From positions 1 to 64,000 of the forward strand of contig NZ_JAJQMN010000006.1 of assembly GCF_028994775.1 (NCBI RefSeq): 64,000 nucleotides of DNA. Reading direction: 5' to 3'. Positions 21,061 through 30,109 of this stretch are shown in pieces. A model generated the notes under the pieces. The model saw only the letters and a list, made by a program, of their open reading frames with translations. It did no database searches and was not told the DNA's origin. The translations under genes were made by a program, and so were the position numbers. This DNA is from Promicromonospora iranensis (GTDB lineage Bacteria > Actinomycetota > Actinomycetes > Actinomycetales > Cellulomonadaceae). Every line of letters starts with the position of its first letter. Position 1 is the first letter of the stretch.

Positions 21061-22473
21061 GTGGTACTTCCTCGCTTCTCCCGTGCTCTTGTCGCCGGCA
21101 CCGCCGTCGCCGCTCTGGCCTTCGGGCTCCTCACGACCAGCTCCGCAGCAGCAGCTCCCGCAGGCGGCACCAACACCCCCGCCCGGTCCGGAACCGCCGC
21201 CATCGCGGGTGACGACCTCTCCGCCCAGGCGGCCGTGCGCCCGAGCCTGGTGCTCGACCGCGACTTCCCTGACCCCGACGTGTCGAAGTTCGGGGACATC
21301 TACTACGCGTACGCGACGAACGAGGGCAAGAACCTGCCCTGGGCCACCGCGCCCGACCCGGACGGACCGTGGACCTACCGGTCCACCGACGCGCTGCCGG
21401 ACCTCGGCGCGTGGGCGCAGGAGGGTCGCACGTGGGCGCCCGACGTCTCCCGCCGCGCCGACGGCCGCTACCTGCTCTACTACACGGCCTGGCACGCGGC
21501 GTCCGGACGGCAGTGCATCGGTGCCGCCCTCTCCGACTCCCCCGGCGGACCCTTCGCGCCGGTCGGCACCCAGCCGCTCGTCTGCCCGCTGGGCGCGGGC
21601 GGCGCGATCGATGCGTCCAGCTTCGTCGACAGCGACGGGACGCGGTACCTGATCTGGAAGAACGACGGCAACGCCATCGGCGCGACGACATGGATCCATG
21701 TGCAGCGGGTGGCGGCGGACGGCATCACCTTCCAGGGCAACGCCACCCAGGTGCTGCGCAACGACCGGGCCGACGAGGCGGGCATCATCGAGGCGCCGGT
21801 CATCACCAAGGTGGGCAGCCAGTACGTGCTGTTCTACTCGGCCGGCCCGTACACGACCAACCAGTACGGCACGAACTATGCGGTGTCGAGCTCGATCACG
21901 GGGCCCTACACCAAGGCGTTCCGCTTCCTGATGACCACCGACTCGCTCGACGGCGCGGTGGGCGGGCCTGGCGGCGCCGACGTGCTGCGTGATGCCGGGG
22001 GCGACAAGCTCGTCTTCCACGGGCACCGCGCGGCGGGTGGTCGGGGCATGTACGTCGCCGACCTCGGCTGGGCCAACGGCTACCCCGTGGTGCGGGGCAG
22101 CCGCGTCCGCTACGAGGCCGAGCGCGGGACGCTGAACAACTGCTCCGTCCGCTCGAACGCCGCCGGCGCCTCGGACGGCAAGGTCGTCGCGTACATCGAC
22201 CACGCCGACAGCTCCGTCGACGTCGGCTCGATCTACGTACCCACCACCGGCAGCTACTCGCTGCACGTCGGCTATGCCAACGGCTCGGCCGGGACCGCCT
22301 CACACACGGTCGCGGTGAACGGGACGGCGGCCGGGTCGATCAGCTATCCGGTGACCGGTTGGGACACCTGGCGCCAGGCGACGAAGGACGTGACCCTCCA
22401 GGCGGGCTGGAACACCATCCGCCTCGGCAAGGGAACGGCATTCGCGGAGATCGACTACCTCGAGGTCGCATAA
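21061..22473 (+). CDS. Secreted GH43-type glycosidase with C-terminal CBM
   Basis: A 470-residue exported enzyme. Residues 1-35 are a signal peptide (basic start, hydrophobic core, AAAAP end). A five-bladed GH43 propeller follows, with base Asp in DRDFPDPDVSKFGDIYY, the modulating Asp in IDASSFVD and acid Glu in IIEAPVIT. The last 125 residues (YEAERGTLNNC onwards, ending AFAEIDYLEVA) form a CBM6/35-like module. Likely substrates are arabinan or arabinoxylan side chains. GTG at 21061 follows CGGAGG and starts the signal peptide exactly; the frame upstream lacks one. Confidence 0.85.
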   Translation: MVLPRFSRALVAGTAVAALAFGLLTTSSAAAAPAGGTNTPARSGTAAIAGDDLSAQAAVRPSLVLDRDFPDPDVSKFGDIYYAYATNEGKNLPWATAPDPDGPWTYRSTDALPDLGAWAQEGRTWAPDVSRRADGRYLLYYTAWHAASGRQCIGAALSDSPGGPFAPVGTQPLVCPLGAGGAIDASSFVDSDGTRYLIWKNDGNAIGATTWIHVQRVAADGITFQGNATQVLRNDRADEAGIIEAPVITKVGSQYVLFYSAGPYTTNQYGTNYAVSSSITGPYTKAFRFLMTTDSLDGAVGGPGGADVLRDAGGDKLVFHGHRAAGGRGMYVADLGWANGYPVVRGSRVRYEAERGTLNNCSVRSNAAGASDGKVVAYIDHADSSVDVGSIYVPTTGSYSLHVGYANGSAGTASHTVAVNGTAAGSISYPVTGWDTWRQATKDVTLQAGWNTIRLGKGTAFAEIDYLEVA

Positions 22474-22501
22474 CCACGACCAACCGAGCGGTCCCGACGT
22501 C

Positions 22502-22537
22502 CGCGGACGCCGCGGACGCCGCGGACGCCGCGGACGC
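22502..22537. repeat. CGCGGACGC tandem repeat, four copies
   Basis: Four perfect 9-base units stand directly before the palindrome at 22539. The spacing and adjacency suggest the two formed or moved together, but this is not shown. Confidence 0.8.
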
Positions 22538-22538
22538 C

Positions 22539-22596
22539 GCAGCCCAGCGATTGTGCCCGGAACAGCCCAACGTTCCGGACGCAATCGCTGGGCTGC
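22539..22596. repeat. Long palindrome related to the one at 10804
   Basis: 25-base arms (22539-22563 and 22572-22596) pair with two mismatches around an 8-base loop. The left arm matches the 10804 element over about 24 bases with one difference. It lies after the GH43 gene, so a terminator role is possible. Confidence 0.85.
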
Positions 22597-22630
22597 GGCA
22601 CGTCTGCGTTCCCCGGCCCGCCCGCATCAT

Positions 22631-22650
22631 GTATCTTGACGTCAAGATAC
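22631..22650. promoter_or_regulatory. Perfect 20-base palindrome, MarR/TamR-type operator
   Basis: GTATCTTGACGTCAAGATAC, an exact dyad 19 bases before the methyltransferase ATG. The TCTTGA half-site is typical of MarR-family operators. In Streptomyces the MarR-type regulator TamR controls the tam gene. No MarR gene lies in this window. Confidence 0.75.
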
Positions 22651-22669
22651 TCGACGACGAGGAGTGATC

Positions 22670-23428
22670 ATGGCCGACTGGGACCCCAGCGCATACCTGC
22701 AGTACACGGACGAGCGGTCCCGTCCGTTCACCGAGCTGGTCGCCAGGGTTCCCGGGACACCCGCCACGATCGTCGACCTCGGGTGCGGGCCGGGGCACCT
22801 GACGGCAGTGCTCCGCGCGCGCTGGCCCGACGCTCACGTGACCGGCGTCGACGCCTCCCCCGCCATGATCGAGCGGGCCCGCGCCGCGGATCCCGGCACC
22901 GAGTACGTGCTGGGCGACCTCAGCACCGACGACCACACCGCCGACCTCGTCATCAGCAACGCGGCGCTGCAGTGGGTGCCCGGGCACCGCGACCTGCTCA
23001 CGACGCTCGCCGACCGGGCGGCACAGACGTTCGCCTTCCAGGTCCCGGGGAACCACGATGCGCCCAGCCACGTCCTGCTGCGCGAGGTCGCCGCGCGGGA
23101 CCCGTACGCCGGCGTCGTCGGGCCGGTCGAACGGCGGGCCACCGCCGACCCCGCCGAGTACCTGGACCGCCTCGCGCGCCCGGGATGGACGGTCGACACG
23201 TGGGAGACCACCTACACGCACCTGCTGCACGGGCCGGACCCCGTGCTGCGTTGGATCTCGGCGACCGGTGCCCAGCCCACGCTGCGAGCGCTGGAGGTCA
23301 TGGACCCGGCCCTGCGCGCCCGGTTCGAGGACGAGTTCGGCGCGGCGCTGCGGGAGGCCTACCCGGAGCACAGCTATGGCACGCCGCTGACGTTCCGCCG
23401 GGTCTTCGCGGTGGCAACCCGGGCCTGA
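22670..23428 (+). CDS. tam: Trans-aconitate 2-methyltransferase
   Basis: SAM-dependent enzyme that methylates trans-aconitate, an inhibitor of aconitase formed by isomerisation of citrate-cycle cis-aconitate. The 252-residue protein has the SAM loop VDLGCGPGH (residues 35-43), the acidic VTGVDASPAMIERA strand and SNAALQWVPGH, all typical of Tam. GAGGAG precedes ATG 22670. The palindrome just upstream implies regulation by a MarR-type protein, perhaps in response to oxidative or citrate-cycle stress. Confidence 0.88.
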   Translation: MADWDPSAYLQYTDERSRPFTELVARVPGTPATIVDLGCGPGHLTAVLRARWPDAHVTGVDASPAMIERARAADPGTEYVLGDLSTDDHTADLVISNAALQWVPGHRDLLTTLADRAAQTFAFQVPGNHDAPSHVLLREVAARDPYAGVVGPVERRATADPAEYLDRLARPGWTVDTWETTYTHLLHGPDPVLRWISATGAQPTLRALEVMDPALRARFEDEFGAALREAYPEHSYGTPLTFRRVFAVATRA

Positions 23429-23508
23429 GCCCTGGCTCCGCCCGAGCCTGCCCGAGCCTGCCCGGGTCGAGCCCGTTCCGGGCGAGCTCCGGGGCCTGGG
23501 GAGGCCGG

Positions 23509-23934
23509 TTACGAGCTCAACCTGGCCCGGAGTCCGGCGAGCTCGGTGTCGACGTACTGACGCGTGCGCCCCATGGCCAGCTTGCCGATCAGCCACGCGA
23601 GACCACCGGTCTGCGTGATCGCGAGCGTCACCCGGGAACGGCCGTCGGGCAGCCGCTCCACCAGGTGCTCCGCCTGCGTGGTCACACCGGGCGCCTCGCT
23701 GATCCACGCGAAGTGGCGGGGCGGGTCCCACTCGTCGATCAGCCAGACCGCGAGGGGCATCTTCGGCTGCTCGATCCGCACCTGCGTGCCGACGTCGGGC
23801 GGGTTCGGCCCGTCGATGATCGACACCGACGTCATGGACGACGTCCAGTCAGGCATGTGCTCGACGTCGGACAGGACAGCCCATACGGCCTCCGGCGAGG
23901 CGTCGATCTCTGCGGACGTGCTGTAGTTCGGCAT
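23509..23934 (-). CDS. SRPBCC-family protein
   Basis: A 141-residue START/Bet v1-like (SRPBCC, polyketide cyclase/dehydrase group) protein. Typical features are the IDASPEAVWAVLSDVEHMPDW start, the IDEWDPPRHFAW strand and a C-terminal helix. Such proteins bind a hydrophobic ligand; the ligand here is unknown. ATG at 23934 has AGGAG. The frame continues upstream but without homology. It is convergent with tam and divergent from the F420 enzyme. Confidence 0.8.
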   Translation of the reverse strand: MPNYSTSAEIDASPEAVWAVLSDVEHMPDWTSSMTSVSIIDGPNPPDVGTQVRIEQPKMPLAVWLIDEWDPPRHFAWISEAPGVTTQAEHLVERLPDGRSRVTLAITQTGGLAWLIGKLAMGRTRQYVDTELAGLRARLSS

Positions 23935-24071
23935 GCGTGCTCCTGTCATCTCCGGTTGTCGCCGACCGGCGGCACACCCATAGTCTCGGCCCCATGGCAT
24001 CTCGCGCGGGGTGACCGACACGCCTCCGGGGCCGGCCGGCTCCGCCGAGCGCGACAGGCTCGGCGTCGTCA

Positions 24072-24077
24072 TAGGCT
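24072..24077 (+). promoter_or_regulatory. -10 box for leaderless LLM oxidoreductase mRNA
   Basis: TAGGCT ends exactly six bases before the ATG at 24084, the same hexamer and spacing as at 19763. Confidence 0.55.
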
Positions 24078-24083
24078 GCGGAT

Positions 24084-24863
24084 ATGACCGATCGCCCCAT
24101 CCGCATTGCGCTGCAGCTGCAGCCGCAGCACGCCGACTACTCCGCCCTCCGCGACGCGGTGCTTCGCGCCGAGGACATCGGGGTCGACGTCATCTTCAAC
24201 TGGGACCACTTCTACCCGCTCACGGGTGACCCGGACGGCAAGCACTTCGAGGCCTGGACCATGCTCGGCGCCTGGGCCGAGCAGACCGATCGGGTCGAGA
24301 TCGGCGCGCTGGTGACCGGGATCGGCTACCGGAACCCGGACCTGCTGGCCGACATGGCACGCACCGTCGACCACATCTCCGGCGGGCGCCTGATCCTGGG
24401 CCTGGGCGCGGGCTGGTTCGAGAAGGACTACGACCAGTTCGGCTACGAGTTCGGTACCGCCGGGTCCCGTATCGCGAGCCTGGCCGACGCCATGCCGCGG
24501 ATCAAGTCCCGCCTCGCCGCCGGCAACCCGGCACCCGAGCGGAAGATCCCCATCCTGATCGGTGGCGGCGGTGTCAAGAAGACGCTGCGCATCGTGGCCG
24601 AGCACGCCGACGTCTGGCACAGCTTCGGCGACGTCGACGTCCTGCGGACCAAGTCCGCGATCCTTGACGAGCACGGGGCTGCCGTCGGCCGGGACACCGC
24701 CGCGCTGGTCGAGCGGTCGGTGGGGGTCAGCGGCCCGCCGGAGGCGACCGGCGAGGCTCTGGTGGCGGCCGGGGCGACCCTGCTCACCATCGGCTCGAGC
24801 GGGCCGGACTACGACCTGAGCACCGTCCAGTCCTGGGTCGACTGGCGCGACGAGCGCCGCTGA
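24084..24863 (+). CDS. LLM-class F420-dependent oxidoreductase
   Basis: A 259-residue luciferase-like TIM-barrel enzyme of the F420-dependent group. Motifs are the start IALQLQPQHADY, VDVIFNWDHFYPL, the DHISGGRLILGLGAGW strand and PILIGGGGVKKTLR. The reaction and substrate cannot be told from sequence. It probably has a leaderless transcript. It is convergent with the MDR gene, the 42-base gap holding a twice-repeated CCAGCGACCGGG. Confidence 0.88.
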   Translation: MTDRPIRIALQLQPQHADYSALRDAVLRAEDIGVDVIFNWDHFYPLTGDPDGKHFEAWTMLGAWAEQTDRVEIGALVTGIGYRNPDLLADMARTVDHISGGRLILGLGAGWFEKDYDQFGYEFGTAGSRIASLADAMPRIKSRLAAGNPAPERKIPILIGGGGVKKTLRIVAEHADVWHSFGDVDVLRTKSAILDEHGAAVGRDTAALVERSVGVSGPPEATGEALVAAGATLLTIGSSGPDYDLSTVQSWVDWRDERR

Positions 24864-24905
24864 GCTCGCGCCGGGCCAGCGACCGGGCCAGCGACCGGGC
24901 CGGTG

Positions 24906-25952
24906 CTACAGCTCCAGCACCGTCTTGATCCCGCCGGGGTCGCTCGCGAACGCCTCCACCGCGTCCTCGAGCGGCACCCGGCGGGTCACGATGCGGCGCA
25001 GCCAGTCGACGTCGGCCTGGGCCAGCGCCTCGGCACCTGCCCGGTAGTGGGTCAGGTTCGCGTTCACCGAACCGATGATCGCGTCGTTCTCCAGCACGAT
25101 CTCGCGGTTGAGCGCGCCGACGTCGAACAAGAGCTTGCGACCCGCGGAGGTGACGCCCGTGAGGCAGGTGACGCCGTAGGTCCCGCTCGCGGAGAGCGCG
25201 TCGACCACCACCTGGGTCGCACCGGTGGCCTCGATGACCACGTCCGGGCGCAACGCGTGGGCGACGTCGCTGACGGAGTCGGTGTGGTAGTCGGCGCCCA
25301 GGTCGGCGACGAGCTCGGGCTTCGGACCGTCGGTGACACGGTCGAGCACGTGCACCTCGAGGCCACGCTGGACCCCGAGCAGTGCGGCCAGCAGACCGAT
25401 CGGGCCCGCACCGGTCACGAGCGCGACCTTGGGCTCGAACCAGGCGCGCTGCCCGACCAGCTCGATCTGCTCCCAGGCCTTGGCGACGACGGTGGTCGGC
25501 TCGAGCAGCATGCCGACGTCGGCGAGCGCCGGGTCGAGGCGGACGGCGTAGTCGGCCTCGACGGTCCACCGCTCGGAAGCGAACCCGTCGATCGCCTTGA
25601 TGCCCCGCTCCGTGTACCGGCCGTTGCGGCACATGTCGAACTGGCCCCGCGCGCACGCCCCGCAGGGTTCCGGGTCCGGACGGCGGACCACGCCCACCAC
25701 CAGGTCGCCGGGCGCGAAGCCGGAGCCGTCCGGCGCCGAACGGACCCGGCCGAGCGACTCGTGCCCGAGCACCAGCCGCTCGCGCCCGGGCGGCGCCCAG
25801 CCGTACTCACCCGCCGCGATCTCGCGGTCCGTGGCGCACACGCCGACGGCCAGGCCGTCGACCAGGAGCTCACCGTCCGCGGGGACCGGTTCGTCCACGT
25901 CGGTGACGGCCAGCGTGCCGGGCGTCTGCGGAACCACGGTCAGCGCGCGCAT
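24906..25952 (-). CDS. Zinc-type MDR dehydrogenase, glucose 1-dehydrogenase-like
   Basis: A 348-residue protein resembling archaeal/bacterial glucose 1-dehydrogenases. It has the catalytic-zinc Cys and HES (GVCATDRE, LGHESLGRV), the lobe cluster CGACARGQFDMC with three Cys, and the nucleotide loop VTGAGPIGLLAALLG. Expected reaction: glucose plus NAD(P)+ to gluconolactone. Its ATG overlaps the stop of the GH15 gene (TGATG), tying it to release of glucose from trehalose. Specificity is inferred from similarity and context. Confidence 0.8.
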   Translation of the reverse strand: MRALTVVPQTPGTLAVTDVDEPVPADGELLVDGLAVGVCATDREIAAGEYGWAPPGRERLVLGHESLGRVRSAPDGSGFAPGDLVVGVVRRPDPEPCGACARGQFDMCRNGRYTERGIKAIDGFASERWTVEADYAVRLDPALADVGMLLEPTTVVAKAWEQIELVGQRAWFEPKVALVTGAGPIGLLAALLGVQRGLEVHVLDRVTDGPKPELVADLGADYHTDSVSDVAHALRPDVVIEATGATQVVVDALSASGTYGVTCLTGVTSAGRKLLFDVGALNREIVLENDAIIGSVNANLTHYRAGAEALAQADVDWLRRIVTRRVPLEDAVEAFASDPGGIKTVLEL

Positions 25953-27820
25953 CAGACGTTCTCCTTCGCCGCGGACGCTGCGGACGCTGGGGACGGGACG
26001 GCCACCTCGTCGGTCACGCCCGACTCGACGTCGCGGGGAGTCACCTCGCGGCCGAGCCGCAGCGCGCTGTTGACCAGGCCGAGATGGCTGAAGGCCTGTG
26101 GGGTGTTGCCGAGGTGGCGCCCCGTGTGCACGTCGTACTCCTCGCTCAGGAGCCCGAGGTCGTTGCGCAGGGTGAGCAGGCGCTCGAACAGGGCGACCGC
26201 CTCGTCGCGCCGTCCGATGCCGTGCAGTGCGTCCACGAGCCAGAAGCTGCAGACCAGGAACGTCGCCTCGCTGCCCGGAAGGCCGTCCACCCGGTCGTCG
26301 GCGTGCGTGTGGTAACGCAGCAGGAGGCCGTCCTGGCTCAGCTCGCGCTGCACGGCGTCCACGGTGCCGATCACCCGCGGGTCGTCCCAGGGCAGGAACC
26401 CGACCTGCCCGATCAGCAGCAGGGCCGCGTCGAGGCCTTCGGAGCCGTAGAACTGCGTGAACGTGTTCCGTTCCGGGTCGAACCCGTAGGTGCACACCTC
26501 GTCGTGGATCCGGTCGCGGACGGTACGCCACCGTTCGACGGGCCCGACCAGTCCCAGCTCCTCGACCGCGCGCACCGCCCGGTCGAAGCCGGCCCACGCC
26601 ATGACCCGGGAGTGCACGAACGCACGACGCGGGCCGCGCACCTCCCAGAGCCCGTTGTCGAGCTTGTCCCAGTGCTCCTCCAGGTAGTTCAGGAGCGCCA
26701 GCTGCAGGCGCCAGGCCTCGGGGTCGGTCTCGAGGCCCGCCTCGCGTGCGAGGTGCAGCCCGTCCAGGGTCTCGCCCCAGACGTCGAGCTGCAGCTGGCC
26801 TACCGCACCGTTGCCGATCCGTACCGGGCTCGAACCCTCGTACCCGGGCAGCCAGTCGATCGTGTACTCCGGCAGCCGACGCCGCCCGTCCAGCCCGTAC
26901 ATGATCTGCAGGTCCGCCGGGTCGCCGGCGACGGCGCGCAGGAGCCACGCTCGCCACTCACGTGCTTCGTCGATGAACCCGGTGCCGACCAGAGCCTGCA
27001 GCGTGAAGGCGGCGTCCCGCAGCCAGCAGTACCGGTAGTCCCAGTTCCGGGCCCCGCCGAGCTCCTCGGGGAGTGACGTCGTCGCGGCGGCCGCGATGGC
27101 GCCGGTCGGAGCGTAGGTCAGGGCCTTCAGCGTGATCAGCGACCGGTGCACGGCCTCGGCCCACGGGCCGGTGTACGTGGAGTGCGCGATCCAGGACCGC
27201 CAGAACTCCTCGGTGTCCCGGAGCGCCGCCTCCGGTTCCACCGACTCCTTCATGGGCAGGTGGGACGCGTGGTGCGTCAGGACGAACGGCACCCGGTCCC
27301 CCGGCCTGACGGTGAAGTGGGCACGCAGGACCGAACCGTCGGCGACGCCGTCGTGCGTCATCTCGACGCCCGTGTCGATCCGGACGGAGTCCGGGCCCGC
27401 CACCGCACGCAGCGCAGCGCCCTCCTCCGTCACCCAGGGCACGACGTTGCCGTAGTCGAACCGGAGCCGCAGCTCGGTGGTCATCGGGACGGCGCCGCTG
27501 ATGCCCTCGACGATACGGACCAGATCGGCATGGTTACCACGCGGCGGCATCAGGTCGATCAGGCGGACCTTGCCCTCGGGAAGCTCCCACTCCGTCTCCA
27601 GGATCAGGGTGCCCTCCCGGTACCGCCGGCTGGTACACAGGCCACCGGCGGTCGGCCCCAGGCGCCACGACCCGTGCTGGTCGTCCCCCAGCAGGGCGGC
27701 GAAGCACGCCGGGGAGTCGAACCGCGGCATGCACATCCAGTCGACCGAGCCGTCCCGACCGATCAGCGCTGCCGAATGGAGGTCCCCGACAATTCCGTAA
27801 TCTTCGATTCGGAGCGTCAT
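25952..27820 (-). CDS. GH15 glycosidase, trehalase/glucoamylase-like
   Basis: A 622-residue cytoplasmic protein without a signal peptide. The N-terminal beta-sandwich begins IEDYGIVGDLHSAALIGRDGSVDWMCMPRFDSPACF, the GH15 trehalase pattern. The (alpha/alpha)6 domain has NWDYRYCWLRDAAFTLQAL and FLVCSFWLVDALHGIGR. Related actinobacterial enzymes hydrolyse trehalose, giving two glucose, which suits the coupled glucose dehydrogenase. The tail PSPASAASAAKENV is low-complexity. TAGGCT lies 8 bases before the ATG, suggesting a leaderless mRNA. Confidence 0.82.
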   Translation of the reverse strand: MTLRIEDYGIVGDLHSAALIGRDGSVDWMCMPRFDSPACFAALLGDDQHGSWRLGPTAGGLCTSRRYREGTLILETEWELPEGKVRLIDLMPPRGNHADLVRIVEGISGAVPMTTELRLRFDYGNVVPWVTEEGAALRAVAGPDSVRIDTGVEMTHDGVADGSVLRAHFTVRPGDRVPFVLTHHASHLPMKESVEPEAALRDTEEFWRSWIAHSTYTGPWAEAVHRSLITLKALTYAPTGAIAAAATTSLPEELGGARNWDYRYCWLRDAAFTLQALVGTGFIDEAREWRAWLLRAVAGDPADLQIMYGLDGRRRLPEYTIDWLPGYEGSSPVRIGNGAVGQLQLDVWGETLDGLHLAREAGLETDPEAWRLQLALLNYLEEHWDKLDNGLWEVRGPRRAFVHSRVMAWAGFDRAVRAVEELGLVGPVERWRTVRDRIHDEVCTYGFDPERNTFTQFYGSEGLDAALLLIGQVGFLPWDDPRVIGTVDAVQRELSQDGLLLRYHTHADDRVDGLPGSEATFLVCSFWLVDALHGIGRRDEAVALFERLLTLRNDLGLLSEEYDVHTGRHLGNTPQAFSHLGLVNSALRLGREVTPRDVESGVTDEVAVPSPASAASAAKENV

Positions 27821-27890
27821 CGTGCCTCAGCCTAGGTTCTGGCGGCCCTGCCCACCAGGCGACAACCCCGACGGTCGCACGCCCGACGGA

Positions 27891-29138
27891 TCAGAACGAC
27901 GAGGCGTCCGCCGCGTACACCCAGCGGTAGCCCGGGTACTCACCGAGCGACCACAGGTAGTCGCGGGTCGGGTCGTACGACAGGTCCTCCGCACCCACGG
28001 TCAGCGCGTTGCCGTGCCGCACGATCGGCCCCGACGGCGCGGCAAACGTGTGCAGGTCACCGTCCGAGTTCGGGTCCGAGTGGTTCGAGCCGTCACTCTG
28101 CGAGAAGAAGAACTCACCGTTGATGGCGGTCGAGCCCTGCACGCTCTCCAGGTCGGTCCGATAAGCCTCCGTCGCCTTGATGACGCCGTCCGACGCAGGC
28201 TTCAGGTACCGGTTCGTGTAGTCGATCGGGACCCGTATCGTCCGGACCTGCGCACCCGCATCGACGTCCGCCGGACTCCGGTACTCGCTCACGATCACCG
28301 AGTCCGGCGAGCTCGTCCGGTCGAGCGCGACCGACGAGTGCTGCAGCTGCGCATACCCGCCGGCGGTCGAGTCGGTGAACTTCGCCGTCTGCGGCAGCAC
28401 GTACTTGTAGTCGAACGCGTGGTACGAGCCGTCCGCCTGGCGCCCGACCGCAGACGATCGACCCGTCGAGACCTGCCACAGGTGATCCAGGTCGAACACC
28501 CGGAACCCACCGCTCGTGTCCGCCACGTACAGCAGGTTGCCGTACCACATGATGCCGCCCGCATGGATGTTGACCGGCCGGTACGACGGCGCACTCGCGG
28601 TACCGCTCGGCTCGACCAGCAGGATGTGCCGGTACGGAGGCGCCGAGGCGCTCGCGGACAGGTTGGACACGCTGATGCGCACGCCCTTGTCGATGCCGTC
28701 CTCGGCGTGGTCGTACCAGCTCACCAGGTTGATGCGCTTGCCGTCGTACGTGCCCGCCCCGTACGCGTCGGAGCTCGTGGTGATGCCCTGCGGGTACCAC
28801 GCGGTGGTGTCCTGGTCGCCGTCGTTCCAGCAGTAGTACGCGGTGCGGTGCGTGACCGACGGTGCGCTGCCGCAGCTCGGGGTGCGGTTCGCGTCGTCGG
28901 CCACCGCTCCCATGGTCACGTTCGGCAGTGCCGCGTCGAGGGCTCCCACCAGGGACGACGACGTCTCGGACAGCGTGTAGCGGAAGTTGCTCGCCGTGAG
29001 CGGTGTCGCGGCGGCCGCTACCGACGGCCCGGCCGCTTCGCTCGCGGTCTCCGTTGCGACCGCCTGGCCCGCGGAGCCGAGCAGGACACACAGTCCCAGG
29101 CTCGCGACGGCGAGCGCGGGGCGACGACGATGACGCAT
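27891..29138 (-). CDS. Secreted beta-propeller-like protein of unknown function
   Basis: A 415-residue exported protein. Residues 1-40 form a signal peptide (MRHRRRPALAV..., hydrophobic core, AVATE). The rest is hydrophilic, with repeated short strands such as VSWYDHAEDGIDKGVRISV, LLYVADTSGGFRVFDL and DYLWSLGEYPG. It resembles a group of secreted actinobacterial proteins of unknown role; no catalytic motif is evident. ATG 29138 follows AAGGAG and begins the signal peptide. Confidence 0.7.
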   Translation of the reverse strand: MRHRRRPALAVASLGLCVLLGSAGQAVATETASEAAGPSVAAAATPLTASNFRYTLSETSSSLVGALDAALPNVTMGAVADDANRTPSCGSAPSVTHRTAYYCWNDGDQDTTAWYPQGITTSSDAYGAGTYDGKRINLVSWYDHAEDGIDKGVRISVSNLSASASAPPYRHILLVEPSGTASAPSYRPVNIHAGGIMWYGNLLYVADTSGGFRVFDLDHLWQVSTGRSSAVGRQADGSYHAFDYKYVLPQTAKFTDSTAGGYAQLQHSSVALDRTSSPDSVIVSEYRSPADVDAGAQVRTIRVPIDYTNRYLKPASDGVIKATEAYRTDLESVQGSTAINGEFFFSQSDGSNHSDPNSDGDLHTFAAPSGPIVRHGNALTVGAEDLSYDPTRDYLWSLGEYPGYRWVYAADASSF

Positions 29139-29236
29139 GGTGGTCTCCTTGCGTGAGGGGACGGTTGCTTGCACACCGTAGGGAGTGCCCGTCCCCTCAC
29201 ACCAGTACCGCCGGGTGAACGTCCGATGGCCGCCGG

Positions 29237-30109
29237 TCAGCGCTTCGTGAGGGTGTCCGCCAGGGGGTCGTCGTCCCCCGCGGGGAGCACCCGCAACCTG
29301 CGGGCCGTCGCCTCGACGCCCTGCTCCGCGACACCCGCCGCCAGCGCCTTCAGCGATTCGGGGGTGTCGTCGGTGACGCGCAGGAACCAGCCCGAGCAGG
29401 CGTCGAGCTCGCCGGCCGCTATCGCGTTCACGACGTCGGTGACCCGCTCGACCGGGGTCCAGTCGGTGCGGTCCTCGTGCAGGGTCATGCCCGTCGACAT
29501 GTCGGTCCGCACGACCCCGGGAGCGAGCTCGAAGACACGGATCCCGTGCCGGAAGCCGTCACCGTGGAGGTTGGTCCCCATCCGCATCAGCGCGGTCTTG
29601 CTCGCGTTGTACGCGGAGTAGCCGCCGGCCATCTCGTGCGAGCTCGCACCGGAGGCCAGGTCGATGACCCGGCCGCCACCGCGCTCGATCATGCCCGGCA
29701 CGATGTACCGGTTGAACAGGAAAGGCGCACGCACGTTGGTCTCGAACACGGACCACCACTCGTCGGGGTCGGCCTCCCACAAGGGATGCTCCGACTCGAT
29801 CGCGCCGGCATTGTTCACCAGCAGGTCGATCGATCCCAGCGCTTCCTCGGCCCGTCCGACGGCGGCACGCACCGCCACCGGGTCGGACACATCGGCGGTC
29901 AGCTCGACCACCGTCACCCCCGCGGCCCGGATCTCCGTGGCCACGGCAGCGAGCCGTCCCGCGTCCCGCGCGAGCAGGGCGACGTCCAGCCCTGCTCGCG
30001 CGAGCCCGAGCGCGATCTCCCGGCCGATCCCGCGCGAGGCACCCGTGACGAGCGCCGTGCGCGACGGCGGGGTCGCGGCGGATCCGGCCGCCTGGTGCGG
30101 GTCAGCCAC
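29237..30109 (-). CDS. Short-chain dehydrogenase/reductase
   Basis: A 290-residue classical SDR: TGASRGIGREIA cofactor loop, LVNNAGAI, and the catalytic pair in YSAYNASKTAL (Tyr-x3-Lys) with Ser in LASGAS. About 60 extra residues follow the usual SDR core. The GTG start at 30109 lies inside the last codons of pheT, so translation may be coupled. Substrate unknown; the link to pheST is positional only. Confidence 0.8.
   Translation of the reverse strand: MADPHQAAGSAATPPSRTALVTGASRGIGREIALGLARAGLDVALLARDAGRLAAVATEIRAAGVTVVELTADVSDPVAVRAAVGRAEEALGSIDLLVNNAGAIESEHPLWEADPDEWWSVFETNVRAPFLFNRYIVPGMIERGGGRVIDLASGASSHEMAGGYSAYNASKTALMRMGTNLHGDGFRHGIRVFELAPGVVRTDMSTGMTLHEDRTDWTPVERVTDVVNAIAAGELDACSGWFLRVTDDTPESLKALAAGVAEQGVEATARRLRVLPAGDDDPLADTLTKR

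Noticed and set aside
22502-22537. CRISPR-like array
   Set aside because: Units are 9 bases in direct contact with no spacers, so this is a simple tandem repeat. No CRISPR array or cas gene was found in the window.
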